A stretch of 64,000 nt of DNA from Astropecten irregularis (GCA_963971285.1 OZ020249.1:1736001-1800000), one strand, 5' to 3'; counted from the first letter of the stretch, positions 42,101-53,802 are shown. Notes: a model not told the origin generated them from the letters alone. Numbers and translations: made by a program.

Positions 42101-43843
42101 GCCTGAATGTTCAAAGTGATGTTACTCCTCGTCTGTGTATTACCTACCTTTTACGGACCTTTATGGAAGATGATGTTACCTTCCTACGCCCTACGGTCGG
42201 TTAAACTCGGCCATGCCGTCGTATGTCAGGCTTTAAAAAGCAAAGCCAGAATGATTGTTTCTGCAAAATCGTTCATTTAAAATCTGTATGTAGGGTTACG
42301 AGTTGTATATGACGTCAGCCTCCCTGTTAGCAACCGTATCTTGAGTGTGCAGGTGCGCTGTGCACAGTGCGACATCCCGTCCTATCAACATCTTGATAAT
42401 GAGAGAGTTTACAAAGTTGCTATGAACAGCTATATGGCTGGAGGTGGCTATGGGTTCACGACCAAACAAAACAAGCTGAGTCACGTTAAAGGTATGACAT
42501 TCAAATTCACGATAGTGTAGTCACACGGGCCTACTACGGGCGCACCTTTTCGCCTCCTGAAGAGTGTACCCATCTTACCAATGTTACACAAAGTAGACTC
42601 ACTTTTCCTCTGGCAGACGGATGACATCTTTGTCACGAGAAGAACATAAAGACAAACACAGATGAAGTAACAGAGTAACGAATAAATTCTTCTTTTTTCT
42701 AAAAGGGCTTAGGGTCTAAAGGACAGCTTTTCATATCAAATATGTCTCGACCCCTTCATTAAACATTAATATTTATGAGCGGGCGCAGTAACCTGCATTG
42801 TCAAGGTCCGGGTTGGGGGGAATTAACGTCAGAATCGTCCCTATTTACCCTCTCCTCAGTGGCGTATCTGGGGGATGGCAGGGGGCAGCGTGCCCCGGGC
42901 GCGACATTAAAGTGGCGTAAACAATGCCAACAAATGGTAGCTGTACTATTGAAGCCTTGAAGGTATAATACATGATTGGTAATGATCGCAGAACAGCACC
43001 CACACTTTGTCTAATCCAGCATGTAGGCCTACATGAAACAAACCTGTGAAACTTTGAGCTCAAACGGAAATCTGAGCCACGCGAAAATAGCGAAAATCAA
43101 ACTCAGTTTTTTCTTATAAAACCTTTAAGAATGGTTTTGATCTTACCCCGAGATCAAAACTAGTTCCCGTCTTTGTTTTTACTAATTTCTGGATAAATAC
43201 ACCATTTTCTGACGGAAATATTTTAATGGTATGTTTCTACCACCAGCACCTTCTTCAAACCTTGAAAGTTTTGAACATTTCTGTTCTATGTTACCAATCC
43301 TGTACTGGACTTTTAAAGTAATAGGAAATCGTATCCAATGAACAAAGAAAACAATATTCCGATATCAAATTGTCTGATTTGTTTCCATTGCCATCAGAAA
43401 CTGGAATTACTGACCAATTTTAGCGTTTGCCACGGGCGCCATTTACCCTAGATACGCCACCGCTTCCTCCTCTCCACTTTCTCCTTCTAGGCTCACCCTT
43501 TTTCCCTTTTCACCTTTTTTCGCCGTCCCCATTTTCTTTTGCTTATCCGTCCACATTTAAGTCCGGGGGGGGGGGGTCTGCCTCCATTGGCAACGCTATT
43601 GTTTAACAGGCCGATTATATGAAACATAATTGTGGACTTTGTCTTGCAGGTGACCTGGATGTTGATGTGACGGCACGATATTTCCGGGCCTTTTCTCCAA
43701 TCAAAACCGGAGTAGAAAATCGCTTGACTATTTACAAGGGTGACGGACCGTGTTACCAGGATCCACTAGCTGGTACTGGTAACTTGAAAACTAATATAAC
43801 ACTCACACTGCTCTTGTCGATTGTCACATTATGGTGGCAGTAA
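36171..43843 (+). CDS. NT5E-like: Ecto-5'-nucleotidase (CD73-like), complete, eight exons, altered substrate site
   Basis: CD73 family: dimetal ecto-enzyme that hydrolyses extracellular nucleoside monophosphates to adenosine and phosphate. Exons 36171-36500, 38533-38749, 39182-39367, 39584-39787, 39944-40192, 40734-40889, 42294-42491, 43650-43843 keep frame and give 577 residues (human: 574). Residues 1-19 form a signal peptide; the C-terminal hydrophobic tail (TLLLSIVTLWWQ) suits GPI attachment. Metal ligands are all present: HTNDIHTR, LDAGDRFQGT, LGNHEFD, ALGHSG, GGHTNTF. The substrate side deviates. By alignment with human CD73 from memory, CRFREC (R354) is CYFEEC, NGGGIR (N390, R395) is TTGSVQ, and ANGGDGF (D506) is AGGGYGF. 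Catalytic phosphoester chemistry may remain but on an unusual substrate, or activity may be lost. Intron 6 contains a LINE fragment within a foldback; introns 5 and 7 carry subfamily B MITEs. Confidence 0.93.
37204..37651. mobile_element. Mariner-type MITE, copy 2 (first 5'-nucleotidase intron)
   Basis: Same family as 29954-30395: GGTGTCCCAGAAAAAACGC at the left, GCGTTTTTTCTGGGACACC and CTGTA at the right, and the TTTATCACTTCAAGATTCAG inner arm with its reverse complement. The left TACAG is eroded. Confidence 0.85.
38335..38436. repeat. GAGTACGAGTAC degenerate repeat
   Basis: About ten imperfect GAGTAC/GAGTACGAG units in the first 5'-nucleotidase intron. Confidence 0.65.
40337..40702 (+). 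mobile_element. TTAA MITE, subfamily B, next to an exon
   Basis: Starts TTAAAGGTACAATACAGGAT and ends AATCATGTATTATACCTTGA. Its right end is about 31 bases before the exon starting at 40734, so the branch point of that intron probably lies within or at the edge of the element. Confidence 0.8.
41190..41640 (+). pseudogene. LINE reverse transcriptase fragment in a 5'-nucleotidase intron
   Basis: One frame at 41192-41527 reads KATGPDGISPRLLKKIA, QWKKAIVIPIPKQ and LRPVSLTDGFAKI, the first RT blocks of a LINE. The next block (LTDFSKAFDLIDH) follows in other frames around 41570-41625, so it is frameshifted and truncated. Same orientation as the host gene. Confidence 0.8.
41690..41890. repeat. GACGGCACGACGCGAC degenerate tandem array
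   Basis: About ten imperfect units of 15-17 bases, very rich in CG dinucleotides. A short related stretch (GACGGCGCGACGCGAC) is at about 23891. Confidence 0.75.
42957..43316 (-). mobile_element. TTAA MITE, subfamily B, reverse orientation
   Basis: Begins GAAGGTATAATACATGATTGG and ends ACCAATCCTGTACTGGAC plus TTTTAA. The interior is the reverse complement of 26258-26618. Lies in the last 5'-nucleotidase intron. Confidence 0.8.
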
Positions 43844-43844
43844 G

Positions 43845-43871
43845 TGTATGTATGTATGTATGTATGTATGT
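43845..43871. repeat. (GTAT)n microsatellite
   Basis: Six to seven GTAT units directly after the 5'-nucleotidase stop codon, within its presumed 3' UTR. Confidence 0.9.
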
Positions 43872-44611
43872 CATCATTATTTATCGGTTTTACAGTTCAA
43901 CTGTTTGCAGTGGACTTGGTGCTGTTAATGGTTACATACACTCTCCTGACTCTCAAACTATTTTAAGTATAACTTTATATTAGCCTTTCAGAATAGCCTT
44001 TGAGAAAGATCGAAACGTCAGACTTTTATTAACAGTAGTAGAGTAAGATATATGACATGACTGGAATTTCAGTTATTTTTATGTGTAATCAATTTGTCAT
44101 GATAAATAACCATCTCATCAAACATGTGGCTAATGTCTCCTTTCCCTTCAATATGGTGCTCTTTGCTTTAGCTGAATGTATGTTTCACATTTAAATTCAG
44201 CAACTGTTTGGTCTAACATAATAGTGGAATCTATAACAGCTTAATTGTGATCAAAAGCATTATCAATGATGCTTCAGAAGTACAGCGACTCTACTCCATT
44301 GTATTTCCGTGGAGCTCATGGGCTTGACTCTCATTTTCCTCTCAGTGTTGGTGGTTTCTGGCCTGCATATTTCTTAAGCTACATAAAATGAACATAAATA
44401 CAGAAATACTGAAAATAAATTTGAATCAGTCAAATCCAACATGCATTAATTGTTACGGGTGATCATGTTCAATTCGTTAGGTGCAGCATGAAGTAGTATG
44501 GATAGCTGCCATGCCACAGAGTGGTATGTACATAAGTCCCTTTATAATCACATACCTGACAAATTGATCAAATGCATCATAGTATCGAATGTATTAATGC
44601 ATTCAAGACCA

Positions 44612-45512
44612 CTGGGTACCACGGCTGCCAAATAAACAATATATGATTCTTGGGGGATAAGGTTGATATGTATGGAAAGCCCATACACTCAACTTTCATA
44701 TGACACCAAAAACACCGAAAATGATCCATGCTTGGGTTAGCAATACTCACTTTTGTAAAGGCTGTGGAAATTAAGTTGCGCAGGAATTGGCCTTCCAATT
44801 GTGAGTTGTAAGTCCTTTGGAGTTTACGGAATTGGGGACGATTATGAAACATTAATGATCAAGATTGTAATGAGCTTGGGTTTGCTGAGTGAAATATGTG
44901 GTTTATATGGGATTAACATTTTATGCATGAGTGGATAGTTACATTTATTATTGTAACATTCTACATTTCCCTGGTACTCATGGGAGTCAGGATGGGGGTA
45001 ATGCTAGGCCCCCTACATGTTGCAGGTGAGTTAAGATTGGGTAGGACTTTGTCTAATTTATGCATGGTATTAATTGATTGACTGAGAGATTGAGATTGAC
45101 TTCAGGTGTTAATAGTAATAGAAACCAGTCCAATTTGGCAAATCCACCCAACCAAGTCCAACCCTATACCAACTCCCCCGCAACATGTAGCATCAACTCA
45201 TTCTGACTCCCATGAATTTTGTTCACTCATGCATACAACTTTGATTTACTAAACCATAAACTTCACTCAGCAAACCCAAAGTGGTCGCAATAGATCATGA
45301 ATTAATCATATCACCCTCAATTCCGTAAGCTCCAAAGGACTCGCCTCTTAACAAATTGGAGGGGCAATTCCTGCGCAACCTAGCCTTTACAAAAGTGAGC
45401 AGTGCTCACCCATGCATGAATTATTCTCGAATTGTTGGTGTCATAAATTATGAATGTTCTGAGTGCATAATCAAACATTTGTTTATTTGGCAGCCACTGC
45501 AAAAGTGTTAAG
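44612..45512. mobile_element. Large foldback element, about 900 bp
   Basis: Arms of about 400 bases are imperfect reverse complements. GGCTGCCAAATAAAC at 44632 answers GTTTATTTGGCAGCC at 45480. CTCACTTTTGTAAAGGCT answers AGCCTTTACAAAAGTGAG. GGGTTTGCTGAGTGAA answers TTCACTCAGCAAACCC. No ORF of note. It has diverged enough to be old. Confidence 0.8.
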
Positions 45513-46072
45513 TTTTTTGAGACACCATGTACACCGGAGAAGTTAGTTTTGTGTTATTGTTTTGTTTACAGTATCATTACATTATAAACATAATTGAATA
45601 ACGTCCAGATGTCGGATTTAGCTCAAATTTTCACAGGTTTATTATTTCATGTACATGTTTGATCAAACAAAGAGTGAGTGCAGTTCTGTGACCTTTACCA
45701 ATCATGTAAACCTGATAATTATAAAAGAGAAATCAAAATAATTTAAAGCCACTTCTGGAGATCTGTGTATTTGTTCTTCATAACCCCTGTGTTTATTCGT
45801 GTCCTTAACCTACTTTACTTACACATGTGCAGAACTTGACAAGTGCAGTACTCCAACATGGCCGCTGGTGATTTCAATATCACAATATAAAAGTAGCGCA
45901 TACGACCAATCCAGTGGGCTTCGTAATGACTGCATGCAAGCATTGATAGTGCTGCAACTTCTACATGCAGGGGCTAGCGTGTTGGACACAATTGCCTAGA
46001 CGCCTCCCTCCCTCACATTTTGCCCTGATGTCTTGCCCCAATCGCCTCTCCCCCCACGCCTTACCCCGACAC

Positions 46073-46196
46073 CTTTTTTTTTTTTGGGGGGGGGGGGCTA
46101 GAAGAGCAATTATTTTGGGTTCTTCTAAACTCGCTTCTGCTATTTCTTATAAGGGGTCGAAAAACATTGCACATATAGCCTAAACTACTTGTTCTT
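46073..46196 (+). mobile_element. hAT-MITE fragment within the minisatellite
   Basis: Matches the reverse complement of part of 56537-56835 (GGGGGGCTAGAAGAGC, TTTTGGGTTCTTCTAA, GGGGTCGAAAAACAT). Both ends are cut by satellite sequence. Confidence 0.8.
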
Positions 46197-48461
46197 TTAA
46201 TGCCTTGCCCTGACACCTCTCCCCCCAAGCCTTGCCCCAATTCCTCTCCCCAACGCCTTGCCCCAACACCTCCCCCACGCCTTGCCCCAACACCTTCCCA
46301 CGCGCCTTGCCCCAACACCTGCCCCATGCCTTGCCCAACACCTCCACCATGCCTTGCCAAAACACCTCCCCCATGCCTTGCCCCAACACCTGCCCCACGC
46401 CTTGCCCCAACGCCTCTCCCCAACGCCTTGCCCCAACACCTACTTACCTCCCCCACGCCTTGCCCCACAACTCTCCACCACGGCGTACTCCGACACCTCC
46501 CCACGCCTTGCCCCAACACCTGCCCCACGTCTTGCCCCAACACCTCCCCCACGCATTGCCCCGATACCTCCCCACGCCTTGCCCCACGCCTTGCCCAACA
46601 CCTCCACCCCGCATTGCCCCGATACCTCCCCACGCCTTGCCCCACGCCTTGCCCAACACCTCCACCCCGCATTGCCCCGATACCTCCCCACGCCTTGCCC
46701 CACGCCTTGCCCAACACCTCCACCCCGCATTGCCCCGATACCTCCCCACGCCTTGCCCCACGCCTTGCCTAACACCTCCCCCACACATTGCCCCGATACC
46801 TCCCCACGCCTTGCCCCACGCCTTGCCCAACACCTCCACCAAGCATTGCCCCGATACCTCCCCACGCCTTGCCCCACGCCTTGCCCAACACCTCCACCAC
46901 GCATTGCCCCGATACCTCCCCACGCCTTTCCCCAACACCTCTCCCCACACCTTGCCCCAACACCTCTCCCCACGCCTTGCCCCAACGCCTCTCCCCCACG
47001 CCTTGCCCCAACACTACCCCCCACGCCTTGCCCAACACCTCCACCATGCCTTGACCCAACACCTCCCCCCAAACCTTGCCCCACAACTCTCCCCCACACG
47101 TTGCCCCAACACCCCCCACGCCTTGCCCCAACACCTCCATCACGACTTGCCCCAACACCTCCATCACGACTTGCCCCAACACCTCTCCCCCACACCTTGC
47201 CCCACAACTCTCCACCACACCTTGCCCCAGTGCCTCTCCCCCCACGCCTTGCCCCACAACTCTCCACCACGGCGTACTCCGACACCTCCCCACGCCTTGC
47301 CCTACAACTCTCCCCCACGCCTTGCCCTACAACTCTCCCCCACGCCTTGACCCAACACCTCCCCCCAAACCTTGCCCCACAACTCTCCCCCACACGTTGC
47401 CCCAACACCTCCCCCACGCCTTGCCCCAACACCTCCCCCCACACCTTGCCCCTCAACTCTCCCCCACGCCTTGCCCCAACACCTCCACCCACACCTTGCC
47501 CCAACACCTCCACCCACACCTTGCCCCAACACCTCCCCCACGCCTTGCCCCACAACTCTCCCCCACGCCTTGACCCAACACCTCCCCCCAAACCTTGCCC
47601 CACAACTCTCCCCCACACCTTGCCCCAATACCTCCCCCACGCCTTGCCCCACAACTCTCCCCCACGCCTTGACCCAACACCTCCCCCCAAACCTTGCCCC
47701 ACAACTCTCCCCCACACGTTGCCCCAACACCCCCACGCCTTGCCCCAACACCTCCATCACGACTTGCCCCAACACCTCCATCACGACTTGCCCCAACACC
47801 TCTCCCCCACACCTTGCCCGACAACTCTCCACCACACCTTGCCCCAGTGCCTCTCCCCCCACGCCTTGCCCCACAACTCTCCACCACGGCGTACTCCGAC
47901 ACCTCCCCACGCCTTGCCCTACAACTCTCCCCCACGCCTTGCCCTACAACTCTCCCCCACGCCTTGCCCTACAACTCTCCCCCACGCCTTGCCCCAACAC
48001 CTCCACCCACACCTTGCCCCAACACCTCCCCCACGCCTTGCCCCACAACTCTCCCCCACGCCTTGCCCCTCAACTCTCCCCCACGCCTTGCCCCAACACC
48101 TCCACCCACACCTTGCCCCACAACTCTCCCCCACGCCTTGCCCCACAACTCTCCCCCACGCCTTGCCCTAACACCTCCACCCACACCTTGCCCCAACACC
48201 TCCACCACGCCTTGCCCCAATTCCCCACACCTTGCCCCACAACTCTCCCCTATGCCTTGCCCAAACACATCCACCACACCTTGCCCCAATATGCCTCTCC
48301 CCCAGGCCCCCTCCCCCTACAACTCTCCCCCAAGCCTTGCCCCACAACTCGATCTCCACCACGACTTGCCCCGACACCTCCTCACGCCTTGCCCCAATAC
48401 CTCCACCATGCCTTGTCCCAATACCTCCACCATGCCTTGTCCCAACACCTCCCCTACGGCT

Positions 48462-48718
48462 TTTTTTTTTTTGGGGGGGGGGGGGGCTAGAAGATCCAAT
48501 ATTTTGGGTTCTTCTAACACTCGCTTCTGCCATGTCATATTAGGGGTCGAAAAACATGCACATTATAGGCCACACAACACGTTTTTTATGTAATTGGCGC
48601 TTAATAACTGAAAAAATACAGTATTTTCACGATTTTTTTTTTTCACTTGCATTTTTTTGGGGGGCTAGACAAAATGTTGGGAAGCTACAGCCCCCAGCCC
48701 CCCGTAGAACCGCGCCTG
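48462..48718 (+). mobile_element. hAT-MITE fragment within the minisatellite (keeps one terminus)
   Basis: Reverse orientation of the 299-bp MITE. Runs to an intact terminal repeat TAGAACCGCGCCTG at its right end; the left terminus is replaced by poly-T/poly-G and satellite. Confidence 0.8.
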
Positions 48719-49689
48719 CCCCAAGGCACCTCCACCACGTCATGCCCCAATGCCCCAACACCTCCCCCCACGCCTTGCCCCAACACCTCCCCCCACGCCT
48801 TGCCCCAACACCTCCCCCACACCTTGCCCCAACACCTCTCGCCCACGCCTTGCCCCAATGCCTCCCCCACACCTTGCCCCAACACCTCCCCCCACGCCTT
48901 GCCCCAACACCTCCCCCCACACCTTGCCCCAACACCTCCCCCCACGCCTTGCCCCAACACCTCCCCCCACGCCTTGCCCCAACACCTCCCCCCACACCTT
49001 GCCCCAACACCTCCCCCCACGCCTTGCCCCAACACCTCCCCCCACGCCTTGCCCCAACACCTCCCCCCACGCCTTGCCCCAACACCTCCCCCCACGCCTT
49101 GCCCCAACACCTCCCCACGCCTTGCCCCAACACCACTCGCCCACGCCTTGACCCAATGCCTCCCCCACACCTTGCCCCAACACCACTCGCCCACGCCTTG
49201 CCCCAATGCCTCCCCCACACCTTGCCCCAACACCACTCGCCAACGCCTTGCCCCAATGCCTCCCCCACACCTTGCCCCAACACCTCCCCCCACGCCTTGC
49301 CCCAACACCTCCCCCCACGCCTTGCCCCAACACCTCCCCCCACACCTTGCCCCAACACCTCCCCCCACACCTTGCCCCAACACCTCCCCCCACGCCTTGC
49401 CCCAACACCTCCCCCCACGCCTTGCCCCAACACCTCCCCCCACACCTTGACCCAACACCTCCCCCCACGCCTTGCCCCAACACCTTCCCACGCGCCTTGC
49501 CCCAACACCTGCCCCATGCCTTGCCCAACACCTCCACCATGCCTTGCCAAAACACCTCCCCCATGCCTTGCCCCAACACCTCTCCTCCCACGCCTTGCCC
49601 CAATGCCTCTCCCGACATCTCCCACGCCTTGCTTGAACACCTCCCCCACTCCTTGTCCCAACACCTCTCCCCCGGCCCACGCCTTGCCC

Positions 49690-51349
49690 CGACACCTTGC
49701 GCTACGCCTCGTATGGTTATGGTGCTGATGAAATGGGAGACTTTGGAGAATCGGTCCTGAGTCAATAGCGCACGCGCAAACCATGCTTGCGCAATTGTGA
49801 GCATGTTGATTTGCGAGTGCGTGCGCTTGCGCTGTTGACTTGAAGACCGGTTCTCCAAAGTCCATTAGCCCATGATCGATTGTTCTTCTGCAGGCTGTTC
49901 ACATGTGATGAATGTCGTGGAGTAAAGCGCCCTCTTGCGGCGATGGGCACATGTACGGAACACTGGATTAGTCAGGTGGTGGGGTGATGAGCTGAGGAGT
50001 ATTGAGGACATCATAATTGGTCATATCCGAGAAGTTTAATTCCAGGATGACGACATTCTCAGAACGGGGCGTCGTCTTTATCCACGGATGACTTATCTGA
50101 TGATGACAACCTTGAGGATGTTTCTCGTTCCAAAGTCTCATGTCACTGACTTAAATAATGATGCATGCCGGTACGCAGTATCCATCACCAACGGGGGAGG
50201 GGCAGGCATGGTCGGGGCAATTCATCAACATAAAACAAACGGCATCTTATTTTTATTTCACACTAGTATTCCTTTGAATTACAGTAACATTGTAAAAGGG
50301 AAAGGGGGTAGCTTGGTGTTACACAGTAATGATTCGGCAGATAAAACTACTACTGGAATGAATTAAGAAGCATACTTGGTACAAGTTGTAAAATGTCTCT
50401 TTCCCCGCTCATTTTCGCAAGCAAGCATTTAATATTCTTTATTGGGCAGACACTTAAAGGTATACGAATGCACTATGGAGCAAATACGTAAAACGGACAC
50501 TATGCAATTATGTATAGGCCTTAGTATGATCGACGCTGCCAAGAGAACACAGCTGCCATTTTTTCAATATGCAATATGCACGGTTGCTTTCATTGCACAT
50601 CATTTAGACAAGATGAGCCCAGATGCCGGGTAGAAAAGTTACAAAGAAAACAGACAAACTTTGAATTGAGCAATAGAAGTGCGATTACACGGTATCATTG
50701 TGAAGTGCTGAGTTGTAGAATGTTGGTCTAGTTTATAATAGGCCTATGTTAGACGGACCGTCATCGCCTCAAGTTCCAGTGTTGGCCATACCGAAGATCT
50801 TATCAAAATCTTCGCACTACAAACAGGACATTCCCAATAAGAATTAATATCATAATACGTGACATTAAATAAAATATTCACATATATTACATCATTTATT
50901 ACGGAAGACAAAGATTGATGTGAAATCATAGACCCTACCCTATAGGCCTATACGGGTGAGACACATTCTGTAAATACTGGCTTTAAATGTCATTTATCAT
51001 ACTTGGTGGGAAACCAAAAACGGAAAGCTTCACAGATTTACCTATATAACTTACTGAGTATAAAGATCGTAATGGTAGAAACATACCGTTAATATTATTT
51101 TTGCCTGAAATGGTTTTTTTAGTAAAATACCAACCGAAAATGTATTAAAACAGTAGTATTCAGTGGCACACCGTTTATCACCTTCGGCTAATTGCATTGT
51201 ATGGGCCTACTAAATTTGCTGGACATAGCTCACCGGCGCAGCTATAACTAGGCCGTGATTAAAGCACATTACAACGCTTACAACGAATTTACATTCTTTA
51301 ACAGATAATTCTCACTGACAACTAAAGCCTAGAAGTCAGACGACTCATG
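49690..51349. other. Interval between the minisatellite and the hAT element
   Basis: Holds the hairpin at 49738-49863 and a truncated subfamily A MITE at about 50988-51150. Small open frames at 50088-50366 and 50442-50633 have no recognisable similarity; no gene supported. Confidence 0.4.
49738..49863. mobile_element. Hairpin element
   Basis: GACTTTGGAGAATCGGTCCT at the left is mirrored by AGACCGGTTCTCCAAAGTC at the right. Inner CAATAGCGCACGCGCAA is mirrored by the TTGCGAGTGCGTGCGCTTGC side. Arms about 55 bases. Confidence 0.8.
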
Positions 51350-53381
51350 CATGGGCGGAAATCCCTCCTCGATCATGGGGGGGGGACATCAATTTACACT
51401 TCATAAGATAGTATAAACTTTCAGTATACAGTGCCATGCCTATGGCCTAGCATACGCTTGCATGTTTGTACACGTAATGCTGTGTACCGTATCGTAATGT
51501 ATGGTAGGTGTGCCGATCACGAGTATTCTCCAACTTTGAAAAATAAAACTTAGATATGAGGCTATCTTGGTAGAAGTACAGGGTTTTTTTGTAACGCCAT
51601 GTGGCACTCTGGTGTGAGTATGGGGTGGCTCTGAAAAGAGGTGGTAAACTCGATGTTCCTGCCAGTGTGCTGTAGTTGCCTTCCAACCTATGTAATTTTG
51701 CTTCGAATTAAAGGCGTGGGGTCCGGGGCCCGCTAAAGGGCCCCGGGAAAAATGTTGATTCTAGATGCTCTGTAGTGCATTCTAAGGCAATTCCAGGCCA
51801 CTTTCCTCAGACTTTTTTTAGCGACAGTTTAAAATATTTTAATCAGACTTGCAAGGTAGAAGTACATAATAGGCTTTTTGGTAACACCACGATTGTGAAA
51901 CTCTTGTGTGAGTACGTTTTTGGTCTGAAAAGAGCATGATAACTGGATGTTCCGGCCAGTATGCTCTGGTCACTCGCAAACCTATGACTTGTTTAAGCCA
52001 AGTAAAGTTACGGCGTGGGGTCCGGGGCCCGCTTAAGGGCCCGGGGAAAATTTTGATTCTAGATGCTCTGTGGTGCATTCTAAGGCAATTCCCGGCCACT
52101 TTCCTCAGACTTTTTTAGTGAAAGATTTTGAAAGATTTTAATCAGACTTCCATTTATTTAGCACATAATTACTAAACAGAACTTAAAATAAAAGATTATA
52201 AATAAAGATTAGTATTATGTACTCCTATAATTCCTAATTTTGTCCAAACTTCTATTTTTCAGTTATTGATCTGGGTGGTTTAAGAAAACACGCAAGTTGG
52301 GGGTTTCAAAGGTATTGAAGGAGTAGTATCATACTTTGGTAGGGAAAACCAAAACAGAAATGTTCACAGATTTACCTATTCAGGTATAAAGATAGTGCTG
52401 GTAGATACCATCACAATTGTTCTGCCTGAAATGGTGTACTTTATCAAGAAATTAGTAAAAAAACGACAGAAAACATTCTTGATCTTAAAAAGATCCTGCG
52501 AGGTCGCAGATTTGAATTTAGAAATAGGCCCTATGCCTATGGTAAAGCAAACAAATGTAAACCTCAAAATGAGAGGCATGATTTTGAATGAAGAAAATGC
52601 AAATGGTTTGCTTCAGCTGAAGACAATACTTGGGTGAACCAGTTAAGTTTTTAATTGAAGACACTGTATTTTTATGTAATAGGTAGACTTCTTTAATGTA
52701 ATCTTTTGTACTCAAATTCTGTAATTCCACAGAAAAATCAGGAGAACTTAACATTCATTACAAAAGTTATGACAGATGACAAATAATAAATATAAATGTA
52801 CCTTAAAATTTCCAACTATGGCACCTTGCGGGTTTTTTTATGGATGTACGAGAATTCTTCAGAAATGTAGTTTGAATAAAGCAACCTCATTCAAAACGCA
52901 GTATCATGTGAAGAATAAGTGAAGAAGTTTCGCGAAACTCCGACGACGAACGAGATTAAATCCGTCATGAGTCAGTGTAAAATCGTTGAATTTGAGCATG
53001 GTGCTCTAGGGAAAAAACGTTTTTTAATGGATCAAGCGGAACGGGAGACGCGTAACCAGATTTCTATACACAAAAATGTATACGTATGCAGACTGTATTC
53101 GGTTAAAGTCGATTGCAGTGCAGTAAACGTTACGTGTATGCACGCGGGCCGGCCATGCAGGGGCATCTCAACTGCACGTTGTCGATTTGAGTCGCATGGC
53201 AAACACGACAGTTCACAAAATTCGCCCATGGGAACGAGCAAGCGGTCAGTGCGCAGTCGACAAAAAAAGTTGCTCATGGTAAATGGTTAAAACATGGGGG
53301 GGACAATCGACATTATGTCCCCCACTTCCAAAATCATGGGGGGGACGTGTCCCCCCTGTCCCCCCGGGATTTCCGCCCATG
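51350..53381. mobile_element. hAT-like DNA element, 2032 bp
   Basis: Left end CATGGGCGGAAATCCC, right end GGGATTTCCGCCCATG: a perfect 16-bp inverted repeat. Exact 8-bp target duplication GACTCATG at 51342-51349 and 53382-53389, diagnostic of hAT-type transposition. No recognisable transposase. The interior holds a tandem duplication (51571-52154), a truncated MITE (52318-52497) and an anonymous 123-codon frame (52919-53290, GTG-initiated, basic C-terminus). Confidence 0.85.
51571..52154. repeat. Two tandem copies of a ~286-bp unit
   Basis: Units 51571-51856 and 51857-52154 align from TAGAAGTACA to TTTTAATCAGACTT at about 80% by eye. Each holds a GGGGTCCGGGGCCCGCT hairpin block and GATTCTAGATGCTCTGT. 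Confidence 0.8.
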
Positions 53382-53689
53382 GACTCATGTAACAAAATAC
53401 TTCCCTATACATGTAATTTACCCACCTAATAGAACGCAGCTGAAGTGGGCCTTCTGCTATATACGTGTGACTGCGTTTCCGCTATCAATGTTTGGCGGTA
53501 GCAGCTTACACGGAAAAAGTATACGACACTGCTAGCTGCACTGCAGAATTATGTGCAATATGAAGAAAATTTACCATTTTCTTTTCCTTTCGTGTTTCTT
53601 TTAGTGGACATAAAATCAGTAAATTACGGTGGCACCATGTAATCTGAATCTCTCAGTAAGAGTGTGTGATTCTGACAGGAACCGATGCT

Positions 53690-53800
53690 TTAACTCTCGA
53701 CGTTCAGAACTTCAGTACAGTGTGCTCCGTGTTCGTCTTCAAGAGGGCGACTGTTCGGGAAGGCGAACAGAGCACACTGTTCGGAACGTGGAGTGTTAGG
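53690..53800. repeat. Hairpin with AGTGTGCTC stem
   Basis: CGACGTTCAGAACTTCAGTACAGTGTGCTC-type left arm answers GAGCACACTGTTCGGAACGT at the right; related to the core of the 63268-63518 inverted repeat. Confidence 0.6.
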
Positions 53801-53802
53801 CC

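Larger units (their letters stand above)
45990..49690. repeat. C-rich minisatellite, 25-bp unit, about 3.7 kb
   Basis: Basic unit CGCCTTGCCCCAACACCTCC plus CCCCA (25 bp), most regular at 48770-49490. The plus strand is almost G-poor and C-dominated. Local higher-order structure: seven 58-bp periods at about 46550-46930 marked by GCATTGCCCCGATACCTCCC, and a segment of about 270 bases near 47060-47330 repeated 615 bases later. Because 25 is not a multiple of 3 and the unit lacks stops, all frames on both strands stay open for hundreds of codons. These are not genes. Two hAT-MITE fragments interrupt it (46073-46196 and 48462-48718). Confidence 0.93.

Noticed and set aside
46196-49490. Possible CRISPR-like regular array
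   Set aside because: Units are contiguous with no unique spacers and the genome is animal; it is a minisatellite.
46061-49865. Very long Pro/Thr-rich and Gly-rich open frames on both strands (up to about 637 codons)
   Set aside because: All derive from the 25-bp C-rich minisatellite, which has no stop codons in any phase and repeats every 25 residues in each frame; no start context, introns or known protein.
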